From Bacteroidota bacterium (lineage in GTDB: Bacteria; Bacteroidota; Bacteroidia; Bacteroidales; Paludibacteraceae): 41,656 nucleotides of DNA. The notes under the pieces were generated by a model. The model had not been told where the DNA came from. It worked only from the letters and a program-made list of their open reading frames with translations, and searched no databases. This document shows positions 25,845 to 35,289 of this stretch, piece by piece; the stretch's first letter is position 1, and each line of letters begins with the position of its first letter. The translations under genes and the position numbers were made by a program. The stretch lies in contig JAJYBB010000027.1 in NCBI GenBank assembly GCA_021779195.1, forward strand, positions 1 through 41,656, given 5' to 3'.

Positions 25845-26672
25845 ATGAGATTTATGAAATTAATTGGTATTTTATTTGTTTTTACTTTGTTAATTTGTTC
25901 ATCGTGTTCTTCGCCTAAGCCCATTGAACAAACCGTAGTTTTTGAAACAAATTATGGAAATATTACGTTAAAACTTTATCCGGAAACGGTAAAACACCGT
26001 CAAAATTTCCTCAAATTAGTAAATTCGGGTTTTTACAACGGACTTTTGTTTCATCGCGTAATTGCAGGTTTCATGATTCAGGGTGGCGATCCAACTTCAA
26101 AGAATGCAGCATCGGGAGTTATGCTTGGTTCCGGAGGTACAGGTTATAATATTCCATCGGAAATATTATTTCCAAAATATTATCATAAGAGAGGGGCATT
26201 GGCTGCTGCCCGAGAAGGTGATCAAGTCAATCCGTTACGCGCATCTTCTGGATGTCAGTTCTATATTGTTCAGGGTAAAACCTTTACTGACCTTGAACTG
26301 GATAGTATTGAACAAGTTAATATATTGAAATTTCAGGATAAAATTTTGAAGAAAATTTTGAAAACGAAGAAAGGAGAAATTATTGAGTTTCATAAATATC
26401 ATCAAAATTCCAAATTGAAACTACTGCAAGATAGCATTTTAGCTGAAGTTCAGGCTCAAATGAAAAAGCATCTACCCTTTCAGTTCACAGCTCAACAAAG
26501 AAATGATTACAAAACGATAGGAGGAGCACCACATTTGGATGGTGAATATACTGTTTTTGGTCAGGTAGTCAATGGAATGGATATTGTGGATAAAATTTCG
26601 AATGCCGCAACGGATGAAAATGATCGCCCATTACGAAATATTCGAATTTTAAAGGCGTATATTAAAAAATAA
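25845..26672 (+). CDS. Cyclophilin-type peptidyl-prolyl isomerase, lipoprotein
   Basis: Periplasmic prolyl isomerase, 275 aa, aiding protein folding in the envelope. The signal ends in a lipobox region (LLICSSC; Cys18 or Cys21 is lipidated). The cyclophilin core shows FHRVIAGFMIQGGDP (about 69-83, with catalytic R71 and Q79), SGCQFYIV (about 135-142) and a final HLDGEYTVFGQVVNGMDIVD (about 231-250). A helix-rich insert at about 146-222 splits the domain after the SGCQFYIV strand. The start could also be ATG 25854 (MKLIG), which gives a tidier signal peptide. It starts 3 bp after the large ATP-grasp gene. Confidence 0.9.
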   Translation: MRFMKLIGILFVFTLLICSSCSSPKPIEQTVVFETNYGNITLKLYPETVKHRQNFLKLVNSGFYNGLLFHRVIAGFMIQGGDPTSKNAASGVMLGSGGTGYNIPSEILFPKYYHKRGALAAAREGDQVNPLRASSGCQFYIVQGKTFTDLELDSIEQVNILKFQDKILKKILKTKKGEIIEFHKYHQNSKLKLLQDSILAEVQAQMKKHLPFQFTAQQRNDYKTIGGAPHLDGEYTVFGQVVNGMDIVDKISNAATDENDRPLRNIRILKAYIKK

Positions 26673-26704
26673 CCCGTTTCGATCATTCGAATCGTCACAG
26701 GTTA
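26670..26704. terminator. Stem-loop between convergent genes
   Basis: TAACC (26670-26674) pairs with GGTTA (26700-26704), and inside this CGTTTCGA (26675-26682) pairs with TCGAATCG (26687-26694) at 7 of 8 positions. On the plus strand AT-rich sequence follows, but only short T-runs, so this is a probable rather than a certain terminator. Its left arm starts inside the stop codon of the cyclophilin gene. Confidence 0.4.
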
Positions 26705-26727
26705 AAATTCAATTTGAAAAAATTATA

Positions 26728-28245
26728 TTATTGATGCTCAGTACGTAATAAATCATTAATTGTTTTCACGGGATTAAATGTCAGGATAGGAACTTCTATA
26801 AAAATGGTGTTCCAATCGCTCATGGCTCCATTCCAAAGCCCGGGTAATTCTAATGCTTTCAGGGTTTTACCATTTTTTGATTTTATAGAAATAAAGCCGG
26901 TATTTTTATCGACAAATTGTAATAAATCAAACTTTTCGCCTTTGTAATTTTTTACACCACAAACCAAATCCACAGGATTAAAATGGGTTGATTGCTGCAT
27001 TTTCAATTTGTCTTCAGGATTATTCACATTGATTTGTGAACTTTCTAAAATTTGTAACGAAAGCGTGCCATCATTATTTCTGACTAAAAATGGACCACCA
27101 CCAGGTTCACCAACATTTTTCACCATACCGCATACCCGAATAGGGCGATTCAACTTTTGAATTAAAAATTGGCGTAAAGCTTCTGTTGAAAATGAATGAA
27201 TGGTTGAAAAATGGTTGTTGAGCTCATTTTCACAAAAATGACTTATTTCAAGTAATTTAGCATCTGAAATCATGTGATTTTCCAACAATTTTAAGTATTC
27301 AAAACTTTTTTGCTGTAATTCGATTAGCTTGCCTGCAATAATTTTTTTAAATGTTACAGTTGTCGGCTTGAGTGAGTCGGGCACTACATTATCAATATTT
27401 TTTATAAATATGATATCATAGTTTAAATCGTTCAAATTTTCAATCAACGCTCCATGACCACCTGGACGAAAAACTAATTTTCCGTTTTCTCGAAAAGGTT
27501 CATTGTTTTGATCGGCAGCTAAGGTATCTGTTGATGGCTTTTGTTCTGAGAAACCTACACCGATTTTCACCTGTAATGTGTTCTCGTAATCGGTTTTACA
27601 CGCGTCCAAATGGTTTTGAAATAAATCGCGATGTTCTTGGGAAACGGTAAAATGTATATTCACTTCCCGTTTTCCATTGGCTGCATACATGGCTCCTTCC
27701 ACCAAATGTTCCTGCATGGGTGTTCGATTTTCGGTTAAGTATCGGTGAAATTTCAATAGCCCTTTTGGTAAAGCACCATAATTTAAGCCTTTTTCTAAAA
27801 GTAAATTTGTAACAATTGCGTTGTAATTTTTGGATTGTTTCAGAGATGTAATATTTTCACCTTCATTTTCAATGCATTTTTTATTCAAGTCATCATAAAA
27901 AGCAAAATTTTCAATCTGTTCAAAAAAACTTTTTTCAAAATCGGTTAAACACTCGGTACTTGGTTTATTCATAAATTCAAACAAATCTTTAAACATTCGG
28001 CTGGCTGCACCCGAAGCAGGAACAAATTTAAGAATTGAAGCCGATGTATTTAAATAGCTGTCCCATTGTTTTAAAAGAGATGTTTCTTCTTCTGGGCTAA
28101 CCTGAATGATGCCTTTTCCTGGCTTGGCAACTGAAATAATTTCTAAAAAGGGAAAGCCTGTTTTAAATGAATTGAGCTGATGTTCGGCATTTTTGAAAGT
28201 GATACCTCGTTCATTTAATGTTAATGCATCGTTTTGTGTCAACAT
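26728..28245 (-). CDS. DUF4301-family protein
   Basis: About 505 aa from the chosen start. I recognise the DUF4301 family, which is confined mainly to Bacteroidota and has no established function. Visible family-like pieces are LKFVPASGAASRMFKDLFEF (about 70-90), HFTVSQEHRDLF, LVFRPGGHGALIENLNDLNYDIIFIKNIDNVVPD and GMVKNVGEPGGGPFLVRN. The glycine-rich, nucleotide-sugar-transferase-like strings (PASGAASRM, RPGGHGALI, FIKNIDN) hint at a nucleotidyltransferase fold, which is inference. The open frame begins at 28293, but the ATG at 28245 (MLTQNDALTL) fits better. It is followed on the same strand by the lipoprotein gene upstream, with a gap of about 50 bp. Confidence 0.85.
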   Translation of the reverse strand: MLTQNDALTLNERGITFKNAEHQLNSFKTGFPFLEIISVAKPGKGIIQVSPEEETSLLKQWDSYLNTSASILKFVPASGAASRMFKDLFEFMNKPSTECLTDFEKSFFEQIENFAFYDDLNKKCIENEGENITSLKQSKNYNAIVTNLLLEKGLNYGALPKGLLKFHRYLTENRTPMQEHLVEGAMYAANGKREVNIHFTVSQEHRDLFQNHLDACKTDYENTLQVKIGVGFSEQKPSTDTLAADQNNEPFRENGKLVFRPGGHGALIENLNDLNYDIIFIKNIDNVVPDSLKPTTVTFKKIIAGKLIELQQKSFEYLKLLENHMISDAKLLEISHFCENELNNHFSTIHSFSTEALRQFLIQKLNRPIRVCGMVKNVGEPGGGPFLVRNNDGTLSLQILESSQINVNNPEDKLKMQQSTHFNPVDLVCGVKNYKGEKFDLLQFVDKNTGFISIKSKNGKTLKALELPGLWNGAMSDWNTIFIEVPILTFNPVKTINDLLRTEHQ

Positions 28246-28297
28246 ATTATTTTCTTTGTAATTAATAATCTGAAATTCGGGTTTTTGAAACATGATT

Positions 28298-29344
28298 TTA
28301 CTCGCCTAATTGTGTTTTTAAAATTGCAACTTCACGTTTTCGTTGGTTAAGTTCTAAAATGTATTCCTCTATTCTGCTGTAAGTTTGATAATTCACGAAA
28401 TTTATTTGTCCCATGAGATAATATGAAATATTAGCATATTCAATTGATTTGTCGAAATTTCCTAAAATTTCATACCCAATGGCAATATTGTTGGCAGCCT
28501 GCGCCTGAAGCCAACTGTTTTTTGTATTATTGTAAGCCTTTTGCCAAAGAGTTACAGCGGCAGTCCAATTTTTTACATATACTGAATCCATTCCCTGCTT
28601 CATTATTTTATTAGTTGGGTTGAAAAAATATCGATCCGCTTTTTCCCAATAGGGAATGAATCGATTCACCATTTTATGACCAACATTCAATGCTCCATCA
28701 ACAAAAGCATCTTTACGAAGCGGAATCTCAGCCATCGCTTTTTTTCGTGAATAATCTTCTGATTGCCAAAATACTGTGTCATTGAATTGAATGGCTTTTA
28801 TTTCGGGATGATTGAGGTAATGAATACTCCAGGTCGTTTCGAATCTCAGTTCCAGCGTACCGAGAAACAATGCCGATTCATTTAAATAATATTCTGATAA
28901 CTCATCGTTTAACTTTATTTTGTCGAGCGATAAAATCACATTTGAGTTATTTAACGTACAAAGACGTTTTACCGTATCAGTCGAAAGCGGGTAACTTGAA
29001 AAGAAATTATACCCGTGGTTGATTGATTTTGGTAATAATTTTACAGTCGAAAAGAAATCTTTTGACTGAATATCTTCATTCAATGCTTCAATGCAAAACA
29101 GTGGTAAACTGTCAGTTGGGAAACTAATATTTTTCGGATCTTGGTTTATCAAAATGTTTTTGTGTCCGAAGTTATTGGGTTGTTTAATTGTATTGTTAAC
29201 TATTAATAAGTTGTTAGCATCCTGAATGAAATTCACTTTTGCGGGACGTAATACATCGATAGTTGTATACAATAAACTTGTACACGAATTGAAGATCAAT
29301 GTTCCGAAAATCAATAGTCCAAATTTATAAACTTGAGTTTTCAT
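28298..29344 (-). CDS. DUF6340-like lipoprotein with TPR-type C-terminus
   Basis: About 348 aa. The signal peptide ends in lipobox IFNSC, so it should be an envelope lipoprotein. After the Cys comes a domain of about 200 residues with alternating hydrophobic strands, including LPLFCIEALNEDIQS and NVILSLDKIKL. The C-terminal 100 residues hold TPR-like helix pairs (AVTLWQKAYNNTKNSWLQAQAANNIAIGYEILGNFDKSIEYA). This layout matches the DUF6340 lipoproteins of Bacteroidota; function is unknown. The frame extends to 29371, but the ATG at 29344 (MKTQVYKFG) gives a normal signal peptide. Confidence 0.8.
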   Translation of the reverse strand: MKTQVYKFGLLIFGTLIFNSCTSLLYTTIDVLRPAKVNFIQDANNLLIVNNTIKQPNNFGHKNILINQDPKNISFPTDSLPLFCIEALNEDIQSKDFFSTVKLLPKSINHGYNFFSSYPLSTDTVKRLCTLNNSNVILSLDKIKLNDELSEYYLNESALFLGTLELRFETTWSIHYLNHPEIKAIQFNDTVFWQSEDYSRKKAMAEIPLRKDAFVDGALNVGHKMVNRFIPYWEKADRYFFNPTNKIMKQGMDSVYVKNWTAAVTLWQKAYNNTKNSWLQAQAANNIAIGYEILGNFDKSIEYANISYYLMGQINFVNYQTYSRIEEYILELNQRKREVAILKTQLGE

Positions 29345-29436
29345 AAAGATGATTTTTAAATTGTAAAACAAAAAAGTCTTAAAATATATAAGTTTAAAAA
29401 AGAATATTCTTACTCATGTTCTAATTCTAATTCTTA

Positions 29437-30183
29437 TTAGAGGTCGTAACTCAACCCATCATAACTTAATCTGATTCTGGGTGGCAACGATGCATTTATT
29501 TCATCGTGTAATCCCATGTCGTGGCTAATATGAGTAAAAAATGTTTGTCGTGCATCGATTATTTGGGCTAAAATAATTGATTCTTTTAGCGATAAATGTG
29601 AAATATGCGGTTCAATTCTTAATGCATTTATAATTAATAAATCTAAACCTGAAAGCTGCTCTATTGCTCTTTCGTCTAAAGTTTTAATGTCGGTAAGGTA
29701 AGCCGCCTTTCCAATTCTGAAACCCAAAATGGGTAAATGTGCATGCATTACCCGAATGGGTTGAATATTGATATGATTAATTTCAAAGCTGTTTTCGTCG
29801 ATTACATTAAGATTAATTTTCGGAACTCCGGGGTAATTTTTTTCATTAAAACAATAGGGCATATTTTGTTTAATTACATCAAGGACACGCTGTTCGGCAT
29901 ACACCGGCATATTTCCCAATGGTCGAATATCATCAAGTCCTCCGATATGATCATAATGTTCATGTGATAGTAAAACGCCTGATAACCAATCAATATTATT
30001 GTTCAATAACTGAAGCCTTAAATCGGGACCCGAATCAATCAACAAGCGCGTGTTGTATTCGGTTATCATTACGGATGCACGTAAGCGATGATTTTTTTTA
30101 TCTTTCGAATTACACACTTTACAATGACATCCAATTTGTGGAACTCCAGTTGAAGTCCCTGTGCCTAAGAAAAGAAAATTCAT
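29437..30183 (-). CDS. PhnP-like MBL-fold metal-dependent hydrolase
   Basis: Cytoplasmic metallo-beta-lactamase-fold hydrolase, 248 aa. The metal site HEHYDH is at 74-79, with later ligands in VMHAHLPILGFR, YLTDIK and FTHISHDMG. A structural zinc motif, C19-x-C21-x2-C24 after GTGTSTGVPQIG, is the mark of the PhnP/RNase Z-related subgroup. PhnP acts on 5-phosphoribosyl 1,2-cyclic phosphate in phosphonate breakdown, but no other phn genes are present, so this homolog probably acts on another phosphodiester. It is located upstream of the DUF6340-like gene on the same strand, with a 92-bp gap. Confidence 0.85.
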   Translation of the reverse strand: MNFLFLGTGTSTGVPQIGCHCKVCNSKDKKNHRLRASVMITEYNTRLLIDSGPDLRLQLLNNNIDWLSGVLLSHEHYDHIGGLDDIRPLGNMPVYAEQRVLDVIKQNMPYCFNEKNYPGVPKINLNVIDENSFEINHINIQPIRVMHAHLPILGFRIGKAAYLTDIKTLDERAIEQLSGLDLLIINALRIEPHISHLSLKESIILAQIIDARQTFFTHISHDMGLHDEINASLPPRIRLSYDGLSYDL

Positions 30184-30376
30184 TTTAATGTTTTAGTGTA
30201 TGTTTAGTCTGTTTCTGGGTTTTGAATTTATTCTAAATTGTTGGTAATATGAATTTTAAAATAACTATAAAAAGTTGTTTTTCAAATTTTAAAATGATGT
30301 TGTTATTTAATAAAACAGAAATCATTTTATTCATATTAATTCATTTATAATCAATTATATGTAATAATTATGAGCC

Positions 30377-31705
30377 TTAAATTTTCATTCTAATTTTCCA
30401 ATTCTTCGGATAAAGATTATTGCTACGATTACCAACGTTTTTCACCCAGCCTAAGGCAATTTTATTATGAATAATTAACAAAAAGCCTCGCTTATATTCA
30501 GGAAGATTTAGTGTTTCGTTCCGTAAAAATCGAATGGCGGTTTGGTAATCTACATCGACAATTTCGCAGGATTCGTGGTTTAGGACTTTTGATAATGCAA
30601 GCGCAGGCGATGGAATAAAATCTTTCCCTTTCATTTCACCGCAAAAAATACCGCTATATATCACCTTGAGCCTATTCTGAAGTATAAGTACATCTTTTTC
30701 GAAACTTTTGTCGAAGGCTGAAATCCCATTTTTGTCGTCAATATAATAGCCTTGATTTTTTTCATTCAGAAGAAAAGGATGAATAATATCAGATTTGACA
30801 GAAATTATTTTTTTTGTATCAATTTTACTTTTTTGAAAATGACTTATTCCTGTAGTTTTTTGAAGTACAGCAATAAATAGACCTTCGCCTTTAATTTTAT
30901 GGGGATAAAATCGATATCCAACATCCGAAATTACAATTCCCTGATAATTATCAATCTTTACGGGTAATAATTTAGCCCCTAATTCTTCGCAAATCCATTT
31001 CACATTTTCTTCATTTTCTAAGCGATTGAATGTACATGTGCTGTAAATCAGAATGCCATCAGTTTTTAAAGCCTCCCAAACATCTTGCAGAATTTGCCGT
31101 TGACGTTCGGCACACATTTTAACATTATTTTCTGACCATTCACTGATCGCATTTGGGTCTTTGCGAAACATGCCTTCTCCAGAACAGGGAGCATCGATTA
31201 ACATGGCATCAAAATAACCGGATAAATTTTTAAATTCATGAGGTTCGTTATTGGTTACCAATACATTGGGATTTCCCCATTTTATAATATTTTCTGCCAG
31301 AATATTTGCACGCGAACTTACAATTTCGTTGCTTACCAGTAGGCTTTTGGTGGATAAATGCTGTAATAACAACGTACTTTTACCTCCCGGAGCTGCACAT
31401 AAATCAAGCATTTTTTCAACATTGGTTAAGTACTGTTCGGCTATTGCGCAAAGGAACATAGAACTTGCCTCCTGTACGTAATAAGCACCGGCATGAAAAA
31501 GTGGATCGGCAGTAAAAAGTGGACGCTCCTGTAAATAATATCCTGATGAGCACCAATCTACTTGATTTTCGGACGGGATATATTCAATTTTGTCGTTTGA
31601 CCGAATGCTGGTTGGAGGTGTTTGCTGCAGTGCTGCAATAAGTGCATCAAATTCTTCACCGAGTATTTCACGGGTGCGGATAACGAATGGATGTGGTAAA
31701 TTCAT
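30377..31705 (-). CDS. RsmF-like rRNA cytosine-C5 methyltransferase
   Basis: SAM-dependent RNA methyltransferase of the NOL1/NOP2/sun family, about 442 aa. It shows DLCAAPGGKST (SAM loop), DAPCSGEGMFRKDP with one catalytic Cys, and STCTFNRLENE with the nucleophilic Cys. The RMF-type C-terminal extension, about 150 residues with a PUA-like region (HNKIALGWVKN), is that of E. coli RsmF (YebU), which makes m5C1407 of 16S rRNA. The target here is inferred to be the same or a nearby site. The frame reaches 31738, but ATG 31705 (MNLPHPFVIRTREILG) matches the family start. Confidence 0.88.
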   Translation of the reverse strand: MNLPHPFVIRTREILGEEFDALIAALQQTPPTSIRSNDKIEYIPSENQVDWCSSGYYLQERPLFTADPLFHAGAYYVQEASSMFLCAIAEQYLTNVEKMLDLCAAPGGKSTLLLQHLSTKSLLVSNEIVSSRANILAENIIKWGNPNVLVTNNEPHEFKNLSGYFDAMLIDAPCSGEGMFRKDPNAISEWSENNVKMCAERQRQILQDVWEALKTDGILIYSTCTFNRLENEENVKWICEELGAKLLPVKIDNYQGIVISDVGYRFYPHKIKGEGLFIAVLQKTTGISHFQKSKIDTKKIISVKSDIIHPFLLNEKNQGYYIDDKNGISAFDKSFEKDVLILQNRLKVIYSGIFCGEMKGKDFIPSPALALSKVLNHESCEIVDVDYQTAIRFLRNETLNLPEYKRGFLLIIHNKIALGWVKNVGNRSNNLYPKNWKIRMKI

Positions 31706-31796
31706 CGGGATGAAAGGTCGAAAATTTGTTCCGTCCAATAAAAACTACTTAATTCAATAAATCATTGGTTACTAATAATATAAATTCTTTGTTTTA

Positions 31797-32228
31797 TTAC
31801 ATTTCAGTTAATTCTGTTTTTATTTTTTGTATCATCTCATGATATTTTTCTTCAGAAAGATAATTTTTTTTCGGATTCATTTCGAATGTTCCTCCAAAAC
31901 CATATTCGTCTTCATATTTCGGCACAATGTGAAAATGTAAATGAGCTAATTTATCGGAATATGCTCCATAATTGATTTTGGATGCTTGAAATGTTTTTTG
32001 CAATACAGATGCAACTTTGCAAACGTCATCCATAAATAAATTACGCTCAGTTTTGGACAATTCAAATAATTCATTGATATGCTGTTTATAAGCAACCACG
32101 CATCTTCCTCGATAAGTTTGTTCGCGAAATAAAAACAGGGTAGAAACCTGTAAATCACAAATTTCAATCATTAAGCTCTTTTGCAAATCGTTACAACTGC
32201 AATATAAGCAATCAGTATTATTAGTCAT
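31797..32228 (-). CDS. HIT-family nucleotide hydrolase/transferase
   Basis: Histidine-triad protein of 143 aa with the active-site H-x-H-x-H-x2-P (HLHFHIVPK) near residue 100. An N-terminal pair C-x2-C-x-C may bind zinc, as in many HIT proteins. HIT proteins act on nucleoside monophosphate derivatives such as AMP-amino conjugates or dinucleoside polyphosphates. It lies 91 bp upstream of the methyltransferase on the same strand; co-transcription is plausible. Confidence 0.88.
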   Translation of the reverse strand: MTNNTDCLYCSCNDLQKSLMIEICDLQVSTLFLFREQTYRGRCVVAYKQHINELFELSKTERNLFMDDVCKVASVLQKTFQASKINYGAYSDKLAHLHFHIVPKYEDEYGFGGTFEMNPKKNYLSEEKYHEMIQKIKTELTEM

Positions 32229-32276
32229 ATGATTAGGCTAAATTATTTATTAAAAATAGAAATCAAATTAAAAAAG

Positions 32277-32306
32277 AAAGCAGTATCAATTTTAAGGTAC
32301 TGCTTT
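32277..32306 (-). terminator. Intrinsic terminator after the small HTH gene
   Basis: AAAGCAGTA (32277-32285) and TACTGCTTT (32298-32306) are perfect complements with a 12-nt loop. Read on the minus strand, the stem is followed by CTTTTTTAATTT, a good T-tract. It is 14 nt after the stop of the 89-aa gene. Confidence 0.7.
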
Positions 32307-32319
32307 GGGAATATCTGGT

Positions 32320-32589
32320 TTAAAATTTATGTTCTTCGATTTTTTGCTCTTCAATAATACGTTGTGCAACCTCTAATATTAACGTGTCGTCAAGCATTAC
32401 CAATCCACCATCAGGTCCTGGTTCAATATGCACTCCTATACTTTTACCATCTTTATAATTATGACCACCAAAATAATTGCGTACTGTTTCTTTATCAAGA
32501 CCAAGTTCTTCGGCGATCTTGGTCATACTGCCGCTTGGGAGTGCATCTTTCACCCTCCGTAGTTCATTAAATGTTATTGTTTTAGTCAT
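32320..32589 (-). CDS. Small Bacteroidota HTH DNA-binding protein
   Basis: 89 aa. It has a helix-turn-helix at about 15-40 (SGSMTKIAEELGLDKETVRNYF) followed by a glycine-rich strand region (HNYKDGKSIGVHIEPGPDGGLV) and a C-terminal helix. I recognise this as a short DNA-binding protein widely conserved in Bacteroidota, but I know of no established role. It has its own promoter and terminator, so it is a single-gene unit. The fixed GGHNYKDG...HIEPGPDGG stretch suggests a DNA or metal contact. Confidence 0.8.
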   Translation of the reverse strand: MTKTITFNELRRVKDALPSGSMTKIAEELGLDKETVRNYFGGHNYKDGKSIGVHIEPGPDGGLVMLDDTLILEVAQRIIEEQKIEEHKF

Positions 32590-32637
32590 GACATTAAAAT
32601 TTTAAGTTGTTATTAAAAGGGTTTCTTAAAAGTGCAA

Positions 32638-32668
32638 TAAACATACTGCATTCTTTTTAAATAGCAAA
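32638..32668 (-). promoter_or_regulatory. Predicted promoter of the small HTH gene
   Basis: On the minus strand TTTG (plus 32665-32668), a 19-nt spacer, then TATGTTTA (plus 32638-32645), one mismatch to TAnnTTTG. The implied 5' leader is about 40 nt. Confidence 0.5.
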
Positions 32669-33059
32669 ACTTTTTCATCGTTTTTTTTGGTGTTCGATTG
32701 CGATTTTTTTTTGAATAGAATAATTTGTTGATAATCAATTTATTATGAATTCAAAAAAATGACCAATTTTCAAACAATAAAAGCCTAAATTCAAAATATT
32801 TAGAATTTCATAGATTGATCCGGTTTATAAATTGACCTTAGTCCTTTGCATCAAATATTTTCATTGAAAAAATTGTATTAACTTAAATAGTAGGGTCACG
32901 GAAAATTTTGAAAACAATTTGAATGAATATTTTGTTGTTTAAATCGATACTTGGAAACTATGAAACTTCATAAGTTTCCAATTGCATAACGTAAATAACA
33001 TTAATACAATAGATTACATGTATTTATAAAAATAATATGAAAAATAATGTGATTTTTTA
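32669..33059. other. Divergent intergenic region, non-coding
   Basis: AT-rich spacer between the small HTH gene and the TetR gene, without open frames of note. It is flanked by the two promoters listed. No repeat or structured element was found apart from homopolymer A/T runs. Confidence 0.5.
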
Positions 33060-33090
33060 TTTGAAATTTATTTTATTCCTACTAACTTTG
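33060..33090 (+). promoter_or_regulatory. Predicted promoter of the TetR-RND operon (system 3)
   Basis: TTTG at 33060-33063, a 19-nt spacer, then TAACTTTG at 33083-33090: a full match to the Bacteroidota primary-sigma consensus. The ATG follows 27 nt later. It is the best promoter in the window. Confidence 0.7.
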
Positions 33091-33116
33091 CAGCGATTAT
33101 TTATTATTTAAATTTC

Positions 33117-33731
33117 ATGGAAAATTTACGTGATTCAATTATAGTTACAGCCGATCGCATGTTTCAGCAATTTGGGATAAGAAGTGTCTCTATTGATAAT
33201 GTGTGTACTGAACTGCGGATTTCAAAAAAAACCTTTTACACTTATTTTACTCAAAAAGAGGATTTGATTGATTCTGTTTTGACTTTTCAACGGGAACAAA
33301 ACATCGATAAATATGATAAACTATTTAAAAACAGAAATGCAATTGATTCATTAATTATCATTATCAGAGAGATTAAACGCAATACTGATCATGAGTCACA
33401 ACGCATGTGTCGTGATTTGGAAAAATATTATCCCAAAATAAATGCAAAATATGAGCTTCATCAAAGGGAAATTATTCGGCTTGGTTTTGAGAAAAATCTC
33501 CTTCAGGGAATTACCGAGGGATATTATCGTGAGGATTTGGACGTGGAACTGATTTCCTATTTTCATTCCATTCAAATTAAAATGATGTTTGAACAAATGA
33601 GCCAGGATGTGAAGAAATTTTCAAAAAAAAGGGTAGTCGATTTTATAATTGATTTAATCATTCATTTAATTGCAAATGAAAAGGGATTGAAATATATCGA
33701 AGAACAAGCAGCCCATGATAATGAAAAGTAA
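33117..33731 (+). CDS. TetR/AcrR-family regulator (system 3)
   Basis: 204 aa. An N-terminal TetR HTH (TADRMFQQFGIRSVSIDNVC, LRISKKTFYTYFTQKEDLI) is followed by a helical ligand domain. It begins the third efflux cluster with a strong promoter, so it probably controls itself and the TolC-adaptor-pump genes. The 172-bp gap to tolC contains TATTTTTG at 33823-33830, a possible second -7 element without a good -33. Confidence 0.88.
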   Translation: MENLRDSIIVTADRMFQQFGIRSVSIDNVCTELRISKKTFYTYFTQKEDLIDSVLTFQREQNIDKYDKLFKNRNAIDSLIIIIREIKRNTDHESQRMCRDLEKYYPKINAKYELHQREIIRLGFEKNLLQGITEGYYREDLDVELISYFHSIQIKMMFEQMSQDVKKFSKKRVVDFIIDLIIHLIANEKGLKYIEEQAAHDNEK

Positions 33732-33903
33732 TGGTTTTAATTTTTATCGTTTTTTTCATTGTTTCGACGGGATGAAGTATGCTGTTTATCGATTTTTAGA
33801 AGTTTTAAATATTGAACAATATTATTTTTGTCATCTATTTGAATATCATTTGAACAGAAGAGATTGAAAAATTTATATTAACTATTTTAATAATGCAAGT
33901 ATT

Positions 33904-35259
33904 GTGAACCGACTTAAAAAAATGAATGTATTGGCTGCAACTCTGGTGGGGTTGCTGTCGGTAGGAGTGCTTCACGCACAAGATACTTTAAAAGTGTCCT
34001 TATCCAAAGCGTTAGAAATTTCGTTAAGTGAAAACCCAACCATCAAAGTTGCCAATAAAGAAATAACGCGGGTGGATTATTCGAAAAAAGAACGAATTGC
34101 CGGATTATTTCCCACTATTTCGGCTTCTGGGGCTTATCAACGGACTTTGAAAAAACAAAAAATGTATTTTTCAATACCTGGTGTGCCCTCTAATCCGAAT
34201 GGATTTGAAGTAGGACAGGATAATACTTATTCCGGCGGAATTTCAGCATCACTGCCTTTAATTGCTCCCACACTCTGGGCTACGCTCGGTATGTCGGCAT
34301 TGGATGCTCAAATGGCGTACGAAAATTCAAGAGCATCGAAACAATCGCTTATTAATCAGGTAACGAAAGCTTATTACACGGTTTTATTAGCCCAGGATTC
34401 ATACAATGTTTTCAAACACAGTTATGATAATACGAAGGAAAATGCTCGAATCATTCAGGACAAGTATAAACAGGGTACCGTTTCGGAATTTGAGTGGATT
34501 CGGGCTGATGTACAGGTACGAAACGCACAATCAAATCTTGTTTCAGCGGAAAGTGCTGTTAATATGGCTAAATTGCAATTAAAGATGCTCATGGGTATTT
34601 CCATGTCGACTGAAATTAAGGTGGAAGGCAGCTTATCTGATTTTGAAGCAAATATGTACCACGATGTTTTAGCCATTGATACGACCGGATTGAGAAACAA
34701 CTCTGATTTAATACAATTTGACCTAAAAGCCAAACAATTAGACAATACCCTTAAAATTCAAAAAGCTTCCTGGTGGCCGGTTTTGGCTGCAAGTTTTAAT
34801 TATCAATATATGGCAATGGCAAATGACGATGTGAAAATTGCCGATTATAAATGGTTCCCTTATTCCACTGCTGGTTTGTCCTTGTCAATTCCGTTGTTTC
34901 AGGGAGGCGCCCGATTGTACAAACAAAAACAGTTAAGCATTCAACTTGATGAGCTAAAGGATCAACGCGAAAACCTCCGACACAATTTGGAACTTCAAAC
35001 TCTCAGTTATTTAGATAATATTAAAAAGGCTATAGAAAAAATTGGATCTAACAAGGAAGGAGTTCGTCAGGCAGAAAAAGCTGTAGTAATTTCACAAAAA
35101 CGTTATGAAGTAGGTTCGGGTACATATTTAGATATTACCAATTCGGAACTTGCATATATTCAGGCAGGATTGTCGTATAATCAGTCAATCTTTGACTATT
35201 TATCAGCTAAATCTGATTTAGAGAAATTATTAGGGAAAGATTCTCCAATTTACAAATAA
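33904..35259 (+). CDS. TolC-family outer-membrane efflux protein (system 3)
   Basis: 451 aa. Outer-membrane channel with a signal peptide ending LHAQ and two OEP repeats (VSLSKALEISLSENPTIKVA at the start, with the typical YDNTKENARIIQDKYKQGTVSEFEWI helix). The start is GTG at 33904, chosen over ATG 33922 because it supplies the basic N-region RLKK of the signal peptide. It is 30 bp before the adaptor gene. The order TolC, adaptor, pump is the usual Bacteroidota RND order and differs from system 1. Confidence 0.9.
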   Translation: MNRLKKMNVLAATLVGLLSVGVLHAQDTLKVSLSKALEISLSENPTIKVANKEITRVDYSKKERIAGLFPTISASGAYQRTLKKQKMYFSIPGVPSNPNGFEVGQDNTYSGGISASLPLIAPTLWATLGMSALDAQMAYENSRASKQSLINQVTKAYYTVLLAQDSYNVFKHSYDNTKENARIIQDKYKQGTVSEFEWIRADVQVRNAQSNLVSAESAVNMAKLQLKMLMGISMSTEIKVEGSLSDFEANMYHDVLAIDTTGLRNNSDLIQFDLKAKQLDNTLKIQKASWWPVLAASFNYQYMAMANDDVKIADYKWFPYSTAGLSLSIPLFQGGARLYKQKQLSIQLDELKDQRENLRHNLELQTLSYLDNIKKAIEKIGSNKEGVRQAEKAVVISQKRYEVGSGTYLDITNSELAYIQAGLSYNQSIFDYLSAKSDLEKLLGKDSPIYK

Positions 35260-35289
35260 ATATAAATCAACATATTAATAATAAACAAT

